DNA of 64,000 bases from Bradyrhizobium paxllaeri (lineage in GTDB: Bacteria > Pseudomonadota > Alphaproteobacteria > Rhizobiales > Xanthobacteraceae): NCBI RefSeq assembly GCF_001693515.2, contig NZ_CP042968.1, positions 3,844,001 through 3,908,000 on the forward strand, written 5' to 3'. The stretch's first letter is position 1. Each line of letters starts with the position of its first letter. The notes beneath the pieces are model-generated. The model saw only the letters and a program-made list of their open reading frames with translations, searched no databases and had not been told where the DNA came from. Of the stretch, positions 1 through 8,269 are shown piece by piece. Both the position numbers and the translations under genes were made by a program.

Positions 1-119
1 CGATTGTGAGGGCTGTCCGCATGGTCGATCTCTATTTCACCGACACGAACGGCACGGCCGAGCCCGGCACCATCGTTGTCGGCAGCCCGCCGTTCCAGCG
101 TTCGGCCTTGCCGAATGGA

Positions 120-135
120 TGTGACACGCGTCACT
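120..135. promoter_or_regulatory. CRP-type inverted repeat (candidate)
   Basis: TGTGA and TCACT half-sites are separated by six bases, one mismatch from the TGTGA-N6-TCACA consensus of CRP/FNR-superfamily regulators. The site lies 48 bp beyond the stop codon of the TauE/SafE gene, so it would more likely serve a leftward gene outside the window. The rest of bases 1-182 holds no gene I can support on either strand. Confidence 0.25.
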
Positions 136-182
136 TGGTCGGCCATTGCTGGCGAATGGTTCAGGCTGTCAGCGCCGAATCT

Positions 183-905
183 TTACGAAAATGCGGTCCA
201 CAGCAGCGTGAGACCGGCGGCCAGCATGATGCCGTCCATCAACAACCTGAAGACGTCGGGCTGAAGATGCAGCACGAAGCGCTTGGCGATGAAGGCGCCA
301 AACATGAGCGAGGAGCCGGCGATCAGACCTTTCAGCGCAATATCTGGCGTCAGCGCGCCGAAACGTTCGAACGTGACCGACTTGCTTAAGTAGAGGCCGA
401 GCGAGCTTGCGGCTTCGGTGGCGAGGAAGGCGCCCTTGGTCAACCCGTAGAACAGAAACAGCGGCACGCTGAGCGGGCCGGTCGATGCCACGATGCCGGT
501 GAGATAGCCGATGATGGCGCCACCGACCGCAAGGTGCCAGAGGCGTGCTTTAAGCTGGTGCCGGGCGAGCCAGTGCCGCACCGGCACCATCGCGATGAGA
601 AACACGCCGATCGTGATATCGACGGCGTGCGAGGGCAGCACGAGTAGCGTTCGCGCGCCAAGCGCGGCGGCCGGAATCCCCGTGACCGAGTAGGCAAGAC
701 AGGCGCGCCAGTCGACCTCGCGCCACCAGGCGAGGATGCGCGAGAAATTCGCCATCACGGCCGCCACCGCCATGATCGGCACCGCTTCCTTGGGCCCGTA
801 TTGATAGACCAGTACCGGCATCAGCATGATCGACGAGCCGGTGCCGACGATGCCCGAGATGGTGCCGGCGATGAGCCCGACAATAAGGACAAAAAGGAAG
901 CCCAA
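183..905 (-). CDS. TauE/SafE family sulfite exporter-like permease
   Basis: This 240-residue polytopic inner-membrane protein belongs to the TauE/SafE (DUF81) anion permease family, whose members move sulfite, sulfoacetate or related organosulfur anions. Two inverted-topology halves can be seen: a first Gly-rich segment (GLIAGTISGIVGTGSS, about residues 10-25) and its counterpart in the second half (IIGYLTGIVASTGPLSVPLF, about 130-150), with seven or eight hydrophobic helices overall. The length is close to the usual 240-270. The gene is divergent from the GFA-family gene that starts 93 bp away. The substrate cannot be told from sequence, and no sulfur-metabolism genes lie nearby. Confidence 0.85.
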   Translation of the reverse strand: MGFLFVLIVGLIAGTISGIVGTGSSIMLMPVLVYQYGPKEAVPIMAVAAVMANFSRILAWWREVDWRACLAYSVTGIPAAALGARTLLVLPSHAVDITIGVFLIAMVPVRHWLARHQLKARLWHLAVGGAIIGYLTGIVASTGPLSVPLFLFYGLTKGAFLATEAASSLGLYLSKSVTFERFGALTPDIALKGLIAGSSLMFGAFIAKRFVLHLQPDVFRLLMDGIMLAAGLTLLWTAFS

Positions 906-998
906 AGTTGCTGTCTTTCACGTTTCTCTGCTGCTGACACCATGGTGGCAGCAGGATCAGGTTACGACGTCTAGGCGATACAGGGAAAGGAGCCGATC

Positions 999-1357
999 GT
1001 GCCGATCAAGGGAAGCTGCCATTGCGGCCAGACACAATTCGAGGTGAACGAGCCGCCGGTGGAGGTGACACGCTGCACCTGCTCGCTGTGTTCCAAGCGC
1101 GGCGCGTTGTGGGCCTACTACACCCCGGCCCAGTTCCGCCTGACATCGCCGCCGGAAAATGTTGCGACCTATTGTGGGGCAGCCGCACCGTCAAACATCA
1201 TTTCTGCGCCAGTTGCGGCTGCGGCACCTATTCGGAATCGCCGAGCGGCAAGCCGGACTTCGACAATCCCAAGGTCGCCGTCAATTCGCACCTGTTCGAT
1301 GATTTCGATCTCGACGCGGTAACGGTGACGGTGATTGATGGCAAAAATCTTTGGTGA
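999..1357 (+). pseudogene. GFA/CENP-V family protein, frameshifted
   Basis: This is a small zinc-binding protein of the glutathione-dependent-formaldehyde-activating (Gfa) fold. It starts with GTG at 999 behind an AAAGGAG ribosome binding site. The first frame carries the N-terminal zinc ligands (CHC at residues 7-9, then CTCSLC at 26-31) as far as VATY. The second half, with FCASCGCGTYSESPSG and the rest of the fold, is in another frame that ends at 1357. One missing base near 1170-1176 (acctattgtggggc) would rejoin the halves exactly at a conserved boundary. All zinc ligands survive, so this is either a young pseudogene or a sequencing error. An intact GFA-family gene lies at 59458. Confidence 0.8.
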
Positions 1358-1379
1358 GAGCGGCCTCGCACCGGTTGCG

Positions 1380-2117
1380 CTAGGCAGCGTAGAGCTCAAC
1401 CGGCGCGTTGAACCCCTTGAGCTGGAATGCCTTCGAATGACTGTTCTTCAAATCTGGTTGGGCGCGGTCAAACACCGCCTTGGTCACCAGGATCTGGTCG
1501 GCTTCGGCAACCGACTGGGCCCGGGAGGCGGTGTTGACGACGGTGCCGATCGCCGTCAGGTCGCGATGCGAGCGACCGAACTCGCCGAAGCTGAGTTCGC
1601 CCGTATGGATGCCGATGCCGATCCCGAGATCGCTGGAAGAGAGGTCGTGCGCCCGGACAAGGCTCTCGCGCCGATCGCGCCAGTTGGCCTGGATGTCGCG
1701 CGCGGCGAGCACGGCGTTTCTGGCATGCTCCTGCCGCTTCAAGGGAAAATTGAAGACCGCCATCACGGCGTCGCCGATGGTCTTGTTGAGCAGTCCCTCG
1801 TGCTCCCAGATCGCGTTGGCGCATTCATCGTAGAATGCGTCGAGCAGTCCGGAAACCGCATCAGCCGATTGCGACTGCGACAGGCTGGTGTAGCCGCGCA
1901 GGTCGGCAAACATGATGGTCGCGTCGATGGTGATCTTGCGGGCCCGCATCACCTTCGTGAACATCAGCTCGCAGATGGTGCAGGTATTGGGATTCATCCG
2001 GCTCGGACGAATGCCGAACGCACGAAAAGGCGCCGAGGCTACGCCGCGAAGCGGCACCGGCACATGCATCTGCTCCCAGCAACCCTTGCAGATGAGCGAT
2101 TGTTGCAGCGCTGCCAT
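1380..2117 (-). CDS. class III adenylate/guanylate cyclase domain protein
   Basis: The predicted 245-residue soluble class III nucleotidyl cyclase would make cAMP or cGMP. The catalytic domain covers about residues 62-225. Both metal Asp residues are present (FADLRG, D72; IGDAVMAVF, D116), as is the transition-state Asn/Arg pair in VVNTASR (N195, R199). Ahead of the domain are two Cys pairs (C10/C13 and C46/C49) that could bind zinc or an iron-sulfur cluster. I chose the ATG at 2117. An in-frame GTG at 2204 would add 29 residues of Arg-rich sequence that does not look conserved. The gene is convergent with the GFA pseudogene and divergent from the cupin gene. Confidence 0.85.
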   Translation of the reverse strand: MAALQQSLICKGCWEQMHVPVPLRGVASAPFRAFGIRPSRMNPNTCTICELMFTKVMRARKITIDATIMFADLRGYTSLSQSQSADAVSGLLDAFYDECANAIWEHEGLLNKTIGDAVMAVFNFPLKRQEHARNAVLAARDIQANWRDRRESLVRAHDLSSSDLGIGIGIHTGELSFGEFGRSHRDLTAIGTVVNTASRAQSVAEADQILVTKAVFDRAQPDLKNSHSKAFQLKGFNAPVELYAA

Positions 2118-2272
2118 GTTCAGCCTTGATCCGCGCGAGCGGCAGGATATGGCGATCCTATAACCGGTGGCGGGTGTGAGCAAGACAGCGTCGCCGCAGC
2201 GCACACCTGCCGGCTGGCGGCGAAAGGCAAAGCTGCTAGGATCGCGTCAAAACAAGCAAACGGAGGATCGCC

Positions 2273-2722
2273 ATGGACGCCGTGACGCCGAAGGGCGCGC
2301 AGACCGCAGACACGCATTCCCATCTGGTCCGCCCCGACAGCATGGAATGGCAGAAGACCCGCTTTCCCGGTTGCGAAGCCAAGACGCTGCTGTTCGATCG
2401 CAAGACCGGCCTGATGACGGCGCTGATGCGGTTCGCGCCGGGCGCGGTGTTGCCCGACCATGAACACGTCAACATCGAGCAGACCTACGTGCTCGAGGGT
2501 TCGCTCGTCGACAAGGAAGGTCCGGCGCAGGGCATCGAATGCAAGGCCGGCGAATTCATCTGGCGCGAGGAGGGCAGCCGCCACGTCGCCTGGTGCCCGC
2601 AAGGCGGGCTGATGCTCGCGATCTTCCAGGTGCCGAACAAATTCTTCGAGGCCGACGGCCGCGTCATCGATGCCGCGGGCGAAGACTGGGACGCGGCGTG
2701 GGGCCACACGCGCAAGGGCTGA
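2273..2722 (+). CDS. cupin domain protein (ChrR-like)
   Basis: This 149-residue single-domain cupin most resembles the ChrR-type cupins found in anti-sigma factors and stand-alone dioxygenase-like proteins. The metal-binding motif 1 is visible as PDHEHVNIEQTYVLEG (about residues 61-76), with two His and a Glu. A second-motif His sits in GSRHVAWCPQGG (about 103-114). It starts at ATG 2273 after a GGAGG sequence. There is no signal peptide, so a cytoplasmic location is expected. The ligand is unknown. It stands alone between the divergent cyclase and the convergent Bug receptor gene. Confidence 0.8.
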   Translation: MDAVTPKGAQTADTHSHLVRPDSMEWQKTRFPGCEAKTLLFDRKTGLMTALMRFAPGAVLPDHEHVNIEQTYVLEGSLVDKEGPAQGIECKAGEFIWREEGSRHVAWCPQGGLMLAIFQVPNKFFEADGRVIDAAGEDWDAAWGHTRKG

Positions 2723-2737
2723 TCTGCTGCGCGCGGA

Positions 2738-3709
2738 TCATTGTCTCGGAATCGCCGCGCTATCGATCACCCGCTTCCAGCGGGATATCTCCGATGCGAC
2801 CATGCTGCGCATGTCGTCCGGCGAACCGCTGCGGACCTCGTTGCCCATCGCCTGGAGCTTGTCCCTGATGTCAGGCATATCGAGCACGGCGCGCAATTCG
2901 CGATTGAGTTTCTCGACGACGGGTTGAGGCACGTTCCTGGCTGTAGCGATGCCGAGCCAGGACCGGACCGCATAGTCCGGCACGGTTGCGGCGATCGGCG
3001 GCACGGCGGGAATGGAAAACCACGGCTTTTCGCTGGTCACGCCGAGGCCTCGTATCGTTCCAGCAGTGAGTTGCGGGGCCGTGATCGTCAGCGTGTCGAT
3101 CAGGATGTCGATCTGGCCGCCGAGGAGATCGTTGATGGGACCGCCGCCGCCCTTGTAGGGCACGTGGATCATCTTGATGCCGGCCATCGACGACAGCAAT
3201 TCGCCGACCAGATGCTGGGTCGATCCGACACCGACCGAGCTGTAGGTCAGCGTGTCCGGTTTCGCTTTCGCCTCCGCAATCAGATCGGCAAGCGTCTGAA
3301 ACCGGTGGCTTGATTTGACGGCGACGACGAAGGGAAAGAACACCACCGTCGAGATCATCTGGAAATCCTCGACCGGCTCGAACGGCAGCGTCTTGTACAT
3401 CGCCGCCGAGACCGCGTGGCCGCCCGTCAGCATGATGAGCGTATAGCCGTCCGGTGCGGCTTTGGCGGCGCGGTCGGATGCAATGTTGCCGCCGGCGCCC
3501 GGGCGGGCTTCGACGATGACGGGTTTGCCGAGCCGCCGGGAAAGGCCGTCGGCGACGATACGGGCGATCGCATCCGCATTGCCGCCGGCGCCAAACCCAT
3601 GTGTCAGCGTGATCGGCCGGGACGGGTAATCGTCGTCGGCGGCTGCGCCAACGTTTACGAGCACACAAAAAAGCGCGGCTATTGCTGCGATCGTTCTCGA
3701 GATTTCCAC
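2738..3709 (-). CDS. Bug-family tripartite tricarboxylate transporter substrate-binding protein
   Basis: This is a periplasmic solute receptor of the Bug/TctC family, which captures carboxylates and other small organic acids. The preferred start is the GTG at 3709, 7-12 bases after GGGGGAA. It gives a 323-residue protein with a signal peptide ending near residue 23 (VNVGAAADDD). An upstream start at 3766 would add a charged stretch ahead of the signal peptide. The family hallmarks YPSRPITL, GAGGNADAIAR, PGAGGNIASD, APDGYTL and HVPYKGGGGPINDLLGGQID are all present. No TctA or TctB membrane subunits are adjacent, as is usual for the many orphan Bug genes of Bradyrhizobium-like and Bordetella genomes. 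Confidence 0.9.
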   Translation of the reverse strand: MEISRTIAAIAALFCVLVNVGAAADDDYPSRPITLTHGFGAGGNADAIARIVADGLSRRLGKPVIVEARPGAGGNIASDRAAKAAPDGYTLIMLTGGHAVSAAMYKTLPFEPVEDFQMISTVVFFPFVVAVKSSHRFQTLADLIAEAKAKPDTLTYSSVGVGSTQHLVGELLSSMAGIKMIHVPYKGGGGPINDLLGGQIDILIDTLTITAPQLTAGTIRGLGVTSEKPWFSIPAVPPIAATVPDYAVRSWLGIATARNVPQPVVEKLNRELRAVLDMPDIRDKLQAMGNEVRSGSPDDMRSMVASEISRWKRVIDSAAIPRQ

Positions 3710-3823
3710 GCGCGTTCCCCCGTCTCTTTTTTGATTCTTTTTCGAAGCTTGCGGAAAGCATAACAAGTCCGGCCTGCTTGTGCGAACAAACGGCCCGTCG
3801 CGCCCTAGGCGGATGCCGCGGCT

Positions 3824-4594
3824 CTATCCGAGCACGATCCAGGCCGGCGCGTGGTCGCTGGCGCCTTCCTCGCCGCGCATCTTGCGATCGACGCCGGCTT
3901 TGATCAGGCGCGGCGCGATGGCGGGGCTGAGCAGCAGATGATCGAGCCGCAGTCCGGCGTCGCGCGGCCAGCGGTTGCGCTTGTAGTCCCAGAACGTGAA
4001 CATCGGTTTCGACGGGTGCAGGGTCCGGATCGCGTCCGTCCAGCCCTGGTCCACCAGCGCCTTGAACGCCGCACGGCTCTTGGGCTGGATCAGTGCGTCC
4101 TTGTCCCATGACTTTGTCGGATAGATATCTGATGCGGTCGGCGCGACATTGTAGTCGCCGGCCAGCACCACGGGGATATCCTGCTTGAGCAGTTTTGCGG
4201 CATGCGACCGCAGCCGTTTGAACCAGTCGAGCTTGTAGTCGAACTTGGGTCCAGGCTGCGGATTGCCGTTCGGCAGATAGATGCTGGTGACGAGGATGCC
4301 GCCAATTGCGGCCTCGATGTAGCGGGCCTCGTCATCGTCGCGATCGCCGGGCACGGCGGTGCGCGTCAGTACCGGCTCGGCGTTGCGCGCCAGGATGGCA
4401 ACGCCGTTCCAGGTCTTCTGTCCGCGCCACACCGCGCCATAGCCAGCCTTCTCGATCGCTTGAATCGGGAACTCGGCATCGGTCGATTTCAGTTCCTGCA
4501 AGGCGACGACGTCGGGTTTTGCTGCGCGCAGCCAGCGCAACAGGTTCGGCAAGCGGCGGTTGACATTATTAATGTTGAAGGTCGCGATCTTCAT
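3824..4594 (-). CDS. xth: exodeoxyribonuclease III
   Basis: This is a 256-residue ExoIII/APE1-family enzyme that cleaves at abasic sites and removes 3' blocking groups during base-excision repair. The endonuclease/exonuclease/phosphatase fold is complete: N-terminal MKIATFNINN with the metal Asn (N7), ALQELK with the metal Glu (E34), AGDYNVAP with the Asp/Asn pair, LRLDHLLL and the C-terminal GASDHAP catalytic Asp-His. The length equals the usual XthA length. It is divergent from the small secreted Cys-rich protein with 48 bp between start codons. Confidence 0.93.
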   Translation of the reverse strand: MKIATFNINNVNRRLPNLLRWLRAAKPDVVALQELKSTDAEFPIQAIEKAGYGAVWRGQKTWNGVAILARNAEPVLTRTAVPGDRDDDEARYIEAAIGGILVTSIYLPNGNPQPGPKFDYKLDWFKRLRSHAAKLLKQDIPVVLAGDYNVAPTASDIYPTKSWDKDALIQPKSRAAFKALVDQGWTDAIRTLHPSKPMFTFWDYKRNRWPRDAGLRLDHLLLSPAIAPRLIKAGVDRKMRGEEGASDHAPAWIVLG

Positions 4595-4642
4595 GTAGAG
4601 CTAGCTGGCATCACTGTGCTTCGTCTGACACCTGGAGACTCC

Positions 4643-4864
4643 ATGTCGAAACTACGCTTCGCCATTCTCGTGCTCGCCATCGGATGCTCCGGATCTGCAG
4701 TTGCTCAAACCACCGACCCGCGCGGCGCCTGCAAGACGGACTATGACAAATATTGCGCCGGTACGCCGCCCGGTGGGGGCCGTGTCGTCGCATGCCTGAA
4801 CAAGCAGCAGCACCAACTCAGCGATGCTTGCAGGCAAGTGTTGGCTAGCCGGAAGAAACAGTAG
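4643..4864 (+). CDS. small secreted cysteine-rich repeat protein
   Basis: This 73-residue exported protein begins at the ATG at 4643. A signal peptide (about residues 1-21, ending SAVAQ) is followed by a single Cys-rich motif: CKTDYDKYC, a Gly/Pro turn, VVACLNKQ and SDACRQ. That spacing of four Cys resembles one unit of the cysteine-rich GLG1-type repeat found as tiny periplasmic proteins in many Rhizobiales. The Cys are probably disulfide-bonded. The function is unknown. Confidence 0.75.
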   Translation: MSKLRFAILVLAIGCSGSAVAQTTDPRGACKTDYDKYCAGTPPGGGRVVACLNKQQHQLSDACRQVLASRKKQ

Positions 4865-4905
4865 GACAGGGCAACCACGCCGCGAAGCAACACAGAGAAC
4901 AATAA

Positions 4906-6144
4906 CTAGGTGGATGCGGCAGCCGGCTCCGCTGGAGGCGGAGCCGGGGGCTCTCCAGTGGCATTGCCGCCCTTGTAGATTCGCGCGTAACGCCTGCCGA
5001 GGCTGGTCAGCACTTCGTAGCCGATGGTGCCGAAGTGATGGGCGAGTTCGTCGACCGTGATGCCTTCGCCGATCAACGTCACCATATGGCCGCGCCGCAC
5101 CGCGTTCCTGTCGAGATCGGTGATGTCGACCGCCGTCAGGTCCATCGAAATCCGCCCCGCGATCGGGCAGCGCCTGCCCGCGACCACCACCTCGGCGCCA
5201 CGGGTGCCGTCATTGGAGCTGGCAGCACGGAAATAGCCGTCGGCATAGCCCGCGGCGACGATCGCTATTCGGGTCGGACGCCGCGCCGTCCAGGTGCCGC
5301 CATAGCCGACGGTATCCCCGCGCTCGATGTTGCGAATCTGCACGATGCGCGCCTTCAACTCGACGACTGGCTGCATCGGGTTGTCGGCTTCCGGTGTCGG
5401 ATTGATGCCGTAGAGGGCACAGCCCGGCCGCACGATGTCGAACTGGAACTGGGCGCCGAGAAAGATGCCGGACGAATTCGCCAGCGACGCCGGGACGCCC
5501 GAGAACAGGCTCGCGATCTCGCGGAAGGCCGTGAGCTGCCTAGCATTGGCGGGATTGTTGAGCAGTTCCGCCGAGGCGAGGTGGCTCATCACGAGCGTGA
5601 TGCCGTGGTCCCCGGCATTGATGCGCGGGACGATGCCCTGCGCCTCGGTCACGGTCATGCCAAGCCGGTTCATGCCGGTATCGATATGGATAGCGGAGCC
5701 GCCCGACCAGCCGGAGCGGCGGCAGAACACGTCCCATTCGGCGAGCTCGTTGAGGTCGCCGATCACCGGCTTGCAGTCGATCTTGGCGTAGGCGTCGCCG
5801 GTGTTCTGGAAGAAGCCGCCAAGCACATAGATCGCAGCCGTGGTCGGCACCGCGGCGCGGACCGCGCGGGCCTCATCGAGGGTAGCGACGAAAAACGTCT
5901 TGCAGCCGGCGTTGGAGAGGGCGCGCGCCACCTGCTCGGCGCCGCAGCCATAGCCGTCCGCCTTGACGACACCGGCGCATTCGGCCGGTACCGCCGTCTT
6001 CTCGAGCTTGCGCCAGTTGGCAACGATGGCGTCGAGATCGACCGTCAGCACGCCGGTTGCGGTCGCGGGCGCCGCGGCTTGGCCCGCCTCGGGCGAGAGC
6101 AGGGTGCCCTGCGGGATGGATTTGGGATCAGGAGCGACGTTCAT
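4906..6144 (-). CDS. alr: alanine racemase
   Basis: This PLP-dependent enzyme interconverts L- and D-alanine for peptidoglycan. The 412-residue protein has an N-terminal extension of about 30 residues before the TIM-barrel domain. It carries the PLP lysine in GVVKADGYG (K61), the barrel segment HIDTGMNRLGM, and the C-terminal beta-domain with the second catalytic base in DTVGYGGTW. The C-terminus is Pro/Ala-rich. It lies 44 bp downstream of dnaB on the same strand, the usual dnaB-alr order in Rhizobiales, and is probably co-transcribed. Confidence 0.95.
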   Translation of the reverse strand: MNVAPDPKSIPQGTLLSPEAGQAAAPATATGVLTVDLDAIVANWRKLEKTAVPAECAGVVKADGYGCGAEQVARALSNAGCKTFFVATLDEARAVRAAVPTTAAIYVLGGFFQNTGDAYAKIDCKPVIGDLNELAEWDVFCRRSGWSGGSAIHIDTGMNRLGMTVTEAQGIVPRINAGDHGITLVMSHLASAELLNNPANARQLTAFREIASLFSGVPASLANSSGIFLGAQFQFDIVRPGCALYGINPTPEADNPMQPVVELKARIVQIRNIERGDTVGYGGTWTARRPTRIAIVAAGYADGYFRAASSNDGTRGAEVVVAGRRCPIAGRISMDLTAVDITDLDRNAVRRGHMVTLIGEGITVDELAHHFGTIGYEVLTSLGRRYARIYKGGNATGEPPAPPPAEPAAAST

Positions 6145-6188
6145 GCCACAGTTTTACGCGGCGGAACGCTGCGGTTCAACTGCTGCAC

Positions 6189-7694
6189 TCAGTGCTCATA
6201 GCTGCGATCGGGCAGACTGCTGTCATGCGCAAGATCGCTGAACCGGGTGAACTGGCCCTCGAACTGCACGTCCACCGTTCCGGTCGGGCCATGGCGCTGC
6301 TTGGCGATGATGATTTCGGCCTTGCCGTGCACCAGCGACATGTCGAGCTGCCACTTCTCGTATTCGGGGGTACCGATGCGCGGCTCCTTGTTCTGGAGGT
6401 AATATTCCTCACGATACACAAAGATCACGACGTCGGCGTCCTGCTCGATCGAACCGGATTCACGCAGGTCGGCCAGTTGCGGGCGCTTGTCGTCGCGGTT
6501 TTCGACCTGACGCGAAAGCTGCGACAGCGCGATGATGGGAACGTTGAGCTCCTTGGCAAGTGCCTTCAGGCCGGTGGTGATTTCAGTCACTTCCTGCACG
6601 CGGTTGTCCGAGCGCTTGCCCGAGCCCTGCAGCAGCTGGATGTAGTCGATCACGATGAGGTCGAGGCCCTTCTGCCGTTTCAGCCGCCGCGCCCGTGCGG
6701 TCAGTGCGGAAATCGAAAGGCCGCCGGTTTCGTCGACATAGAGCGGCAGTGACTGCAATTCGATCGAGTAATCGCGGATCTTCTCGAAGTCGGCCTCGCT
6801 GATGCCGCCGCGGCGGATCATGCTGGAGGAAATGCTCGTCTGTTCGGCCAGAATACGGGTGGCGAGCTGCTCGCCGGACATTTCGCAGGAGAAGAAGCCG
6901 ACGATGCCGCCATTGACGGTCTTCATCGTGCCGTCGGCCTGAACTTCGGATCGATGCGCCCTGGCGATGTTGTAGGCGATGTTGGTGGCGAGCGACGTCT
7001 TGCCCATGCCGGGGCGGCCCGCGAGGATGATCAAGTCGGACGCCTGCAGGCCGCCCATCTTGGTGTCGAGGTCGCGCAGGCCGGTGGCAACGCCCGACAG
7101 GCTTCCGTCGCGCTGGAAGGCCTTGGCCGCCATGTCGACGGCAGTGGTCAGCGCCTGCGCAAAGCGCTGGAAGCCGCCGTCATAGCGGCCGGATTCAGCG
7201 AGTTCGTAGAGTTGGCGCTCGGCGTCCTCGATCTGCGCACGCGGGGCAAAATCCACCGGCGCGTCGAAGGCGACATTGACCATGTCCTCGCCGATCCGGA
7301 TCAGGTCGCGGCGTAGCGACATGTCGTAGACCGTGCGGCCGTAATCCTGCGCGTTGATGATCGTGGTGGCTTCCGCCGCCAGCCGCGCGAGGTATTGGCC
7401 AACCGTCATGCCGCCGATATCGGTGTCGGCCGGCAGGAAGGTTTTCAACGTCACGGGCGTCGCGACCTTGCCCATCCTGATCAGGCTGCCGGCGGTCTCG
7501 AAAATGGCCTGGTGGATCGGCTCGAAGAAGTGCTTCGATTCCAGAAAGTCGGAAACCCGGTAGAACGCGTCGTTATTGACCAGGATGGCGCCCAGCAGGC
7601 TCTGTTCCGCCTCGATATTGTGCGGCGCGCTCCGGAAGGCGGGAGTTCCCGCGTCGGGAGCAAGCTTGAGAACGTTCGAATCAGTCGGAGCCAT
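6189..7694 (-). CDS. dnaB: replicative DNA helicase DnaB
   Basis: The 501-residue hexameric replication-fork helicase has an N-terminal primase-interacting domain (about residues 24-130), a linker, and a RecA-type motor domain. Walker A is GRPGMGKT (226-233) and Walker B is LDLIVIDYIQLL. DnaB signature blocks include FFSCEMSGEQLATR, ALSQLSRQVENR and DLRESGSIEQDADVVIF. There is no intein. It is followed by alr 44 bp downstream. Confidence 0.96.
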   Translation of the reverse strand: MAPTDSNVLKLAPDAGTPAFRSAPHNIEAEQSLLGAILVNNDAFYRVSDFLESKHFFEPIHQAIFETAGSLIRMGKVATPVTLKTFLPADTDIGGMTVGQYLARLAAEATTIINAQDYGRTVYDMSLRRDLIRIGEDMVNVAFDAPVDFAPRAQIEDAERQLYELAESGRYDGGFQRFAQALTTAVDMAAKAFQRDGSLSGVATGLRDLDTKMGGLQASDLIILAGRPGMGKTSLATNIAYNIARAHRSEVQADGTMKTVNGGIVGFFSCEMSGEQLATRILAEQTSISSSMIRRGGISEADFEKIRDYSIELQSLPLYVDETGGLSISALTARARRLKRQKGLDLIVIDYIQLLQGSGKRSDNRVQEVTEITTGLKALAKELNVPIIALSQLSRQVENRDDKRPQLADLRESGSIEQDADVVIFVYREEYYLQNKEPRIGTPEYEKWQLDMSLVHGKAEIIIAKQRHGPTGTVDVQFEGQFTRFSDLAHDSSLPDRSYEH

Positions 7695-8001
7695 GGCGTC
7701 AGGTTATGCAGTTGGTTTCCGGCGTTGCCAGCGTTTCCGCAAGAGGGGCCGCGATAAAGCGCCCGTCCTGGGCAAAGCGGAAGCAAAAGCTCGCCGCTAT
7801 GCACCGTTCTTCAAAAATGTGGATGAATCCGACGTGTGGTCGGTGCGAAGCTTGACGGGGTTTCGGCCGAAATCGGGCGCAGGCGGAGCGGCTTCCGCGA
7901 AAATGCCAGATAAAATCTTAGGAGAGCCTGAACCTTGTCGTCACCTGGACCGACATATTCCGACGCAGGCGACTTTTTTGAGCCGCGACCTTAAGCGTTG
8001 A
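7695..8001. other. 307-bp intergenic region upstream of dnaB
   Basis: I find no convincing gene here. It should contain the leftward dnaB promoter and the 3' end of the 38-codon membrane peptide gene. Open frames crossing it lack ribosome binding sites and conserved composition. A TTGATCAA octamer at 7998-8005 lacks the four-base spacer of an FNR/FixK box. Confidence 0.5.
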
Positions 8002-8118
8002 TCAAACCAGCATCAGGTAGAGGAACGCGAACAGGGCGGCGACCACGCCGATTGCGATCAAGGCGTAGTCGATCCGGATGTCGGACTCGAACGGAGCTGG
8101 GTAGGACTGCTGGCTCAT
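8002..8118 (-). CDS. 38-residue small membrane protein
   Basis: This short gene (ATG at 8118, TGA at 8002-8004) encodes 38 residues: a polar N-terminus (MSQQSYPAPFESDIRIDY) followed by one transmembrane helix (ALIAIGVVAALFAFLYLMLV) that ends at the C-terminus. The charge pattern suggests a single-span inner-membrane peptide with the N-terminus in the cytoplasm. It diverges from the 68-codon gene at 8270, and a perfect CRP-type consensus site lies 35 bp upstream of its start. The composition is what a real small membrane protein would show. Function unknown. Confidence 0.6.
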   Translation of the reverse strand: MSQQSYPAPFESDIRIDYALIAIGVVAALFAFLYLMLV

Positions 8119-8152
8119 GGCGCCAGATGTACGACGGACCGCCAAGGGACTC

Positions 8153-8168
8153 TGTGAAGTAGATCACA
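8153..8168. promoter_or_regulatory. CRP/FNR-superfamily binding site (perfect TGTGA-N6-TCACA)
   Basis: TGTGA (8153-8157), six bases and TCACA (8164-8168) match the CRP consensus exactly. The right half-site also belongs to a second palindrome, ATCACATC-G-GATGTGAT (8163-8179). The site sits between two divergent small genes, 35 bp from one start and about 100 bp from the other. A cAMP- or redox/NO-responsive CRP/FNR-type regulator is the expected ligand. The class III cyclase at 1380 could be a cAMP source, but that link is inference. Confidence 0.6.
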
Positions 8169-8269
8169 TCGGATGTGATTTTCTTCGCGGCAGAATGGAT
8201 TGGTTACGAAATCGGGAACGTGCCGGCGATTTTCGAGTTGCCAGTTGTAACGAACCAAAGGGACAGGCG

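Noticed and set aside
6..389. 127-codon rightward frame at the window start
   Set aside because: Its second half is antisense to the well-supported TauE/SafE gene, and it has no ribosome binding site or motif.
2871..4109. 412-codon leftward frame across the Bug receptor and exonuclease III region
   Set aside because: It overlaps two well-supported genes in a different frame and is an Arg-rich GC artefact.
7998..8005. TTGATCAA as an FNR/FixK box
   Set aside because: It lacks the four-base spacer of TTGAT-N4-ATCAA and overlaps the end of the small peptide gene.
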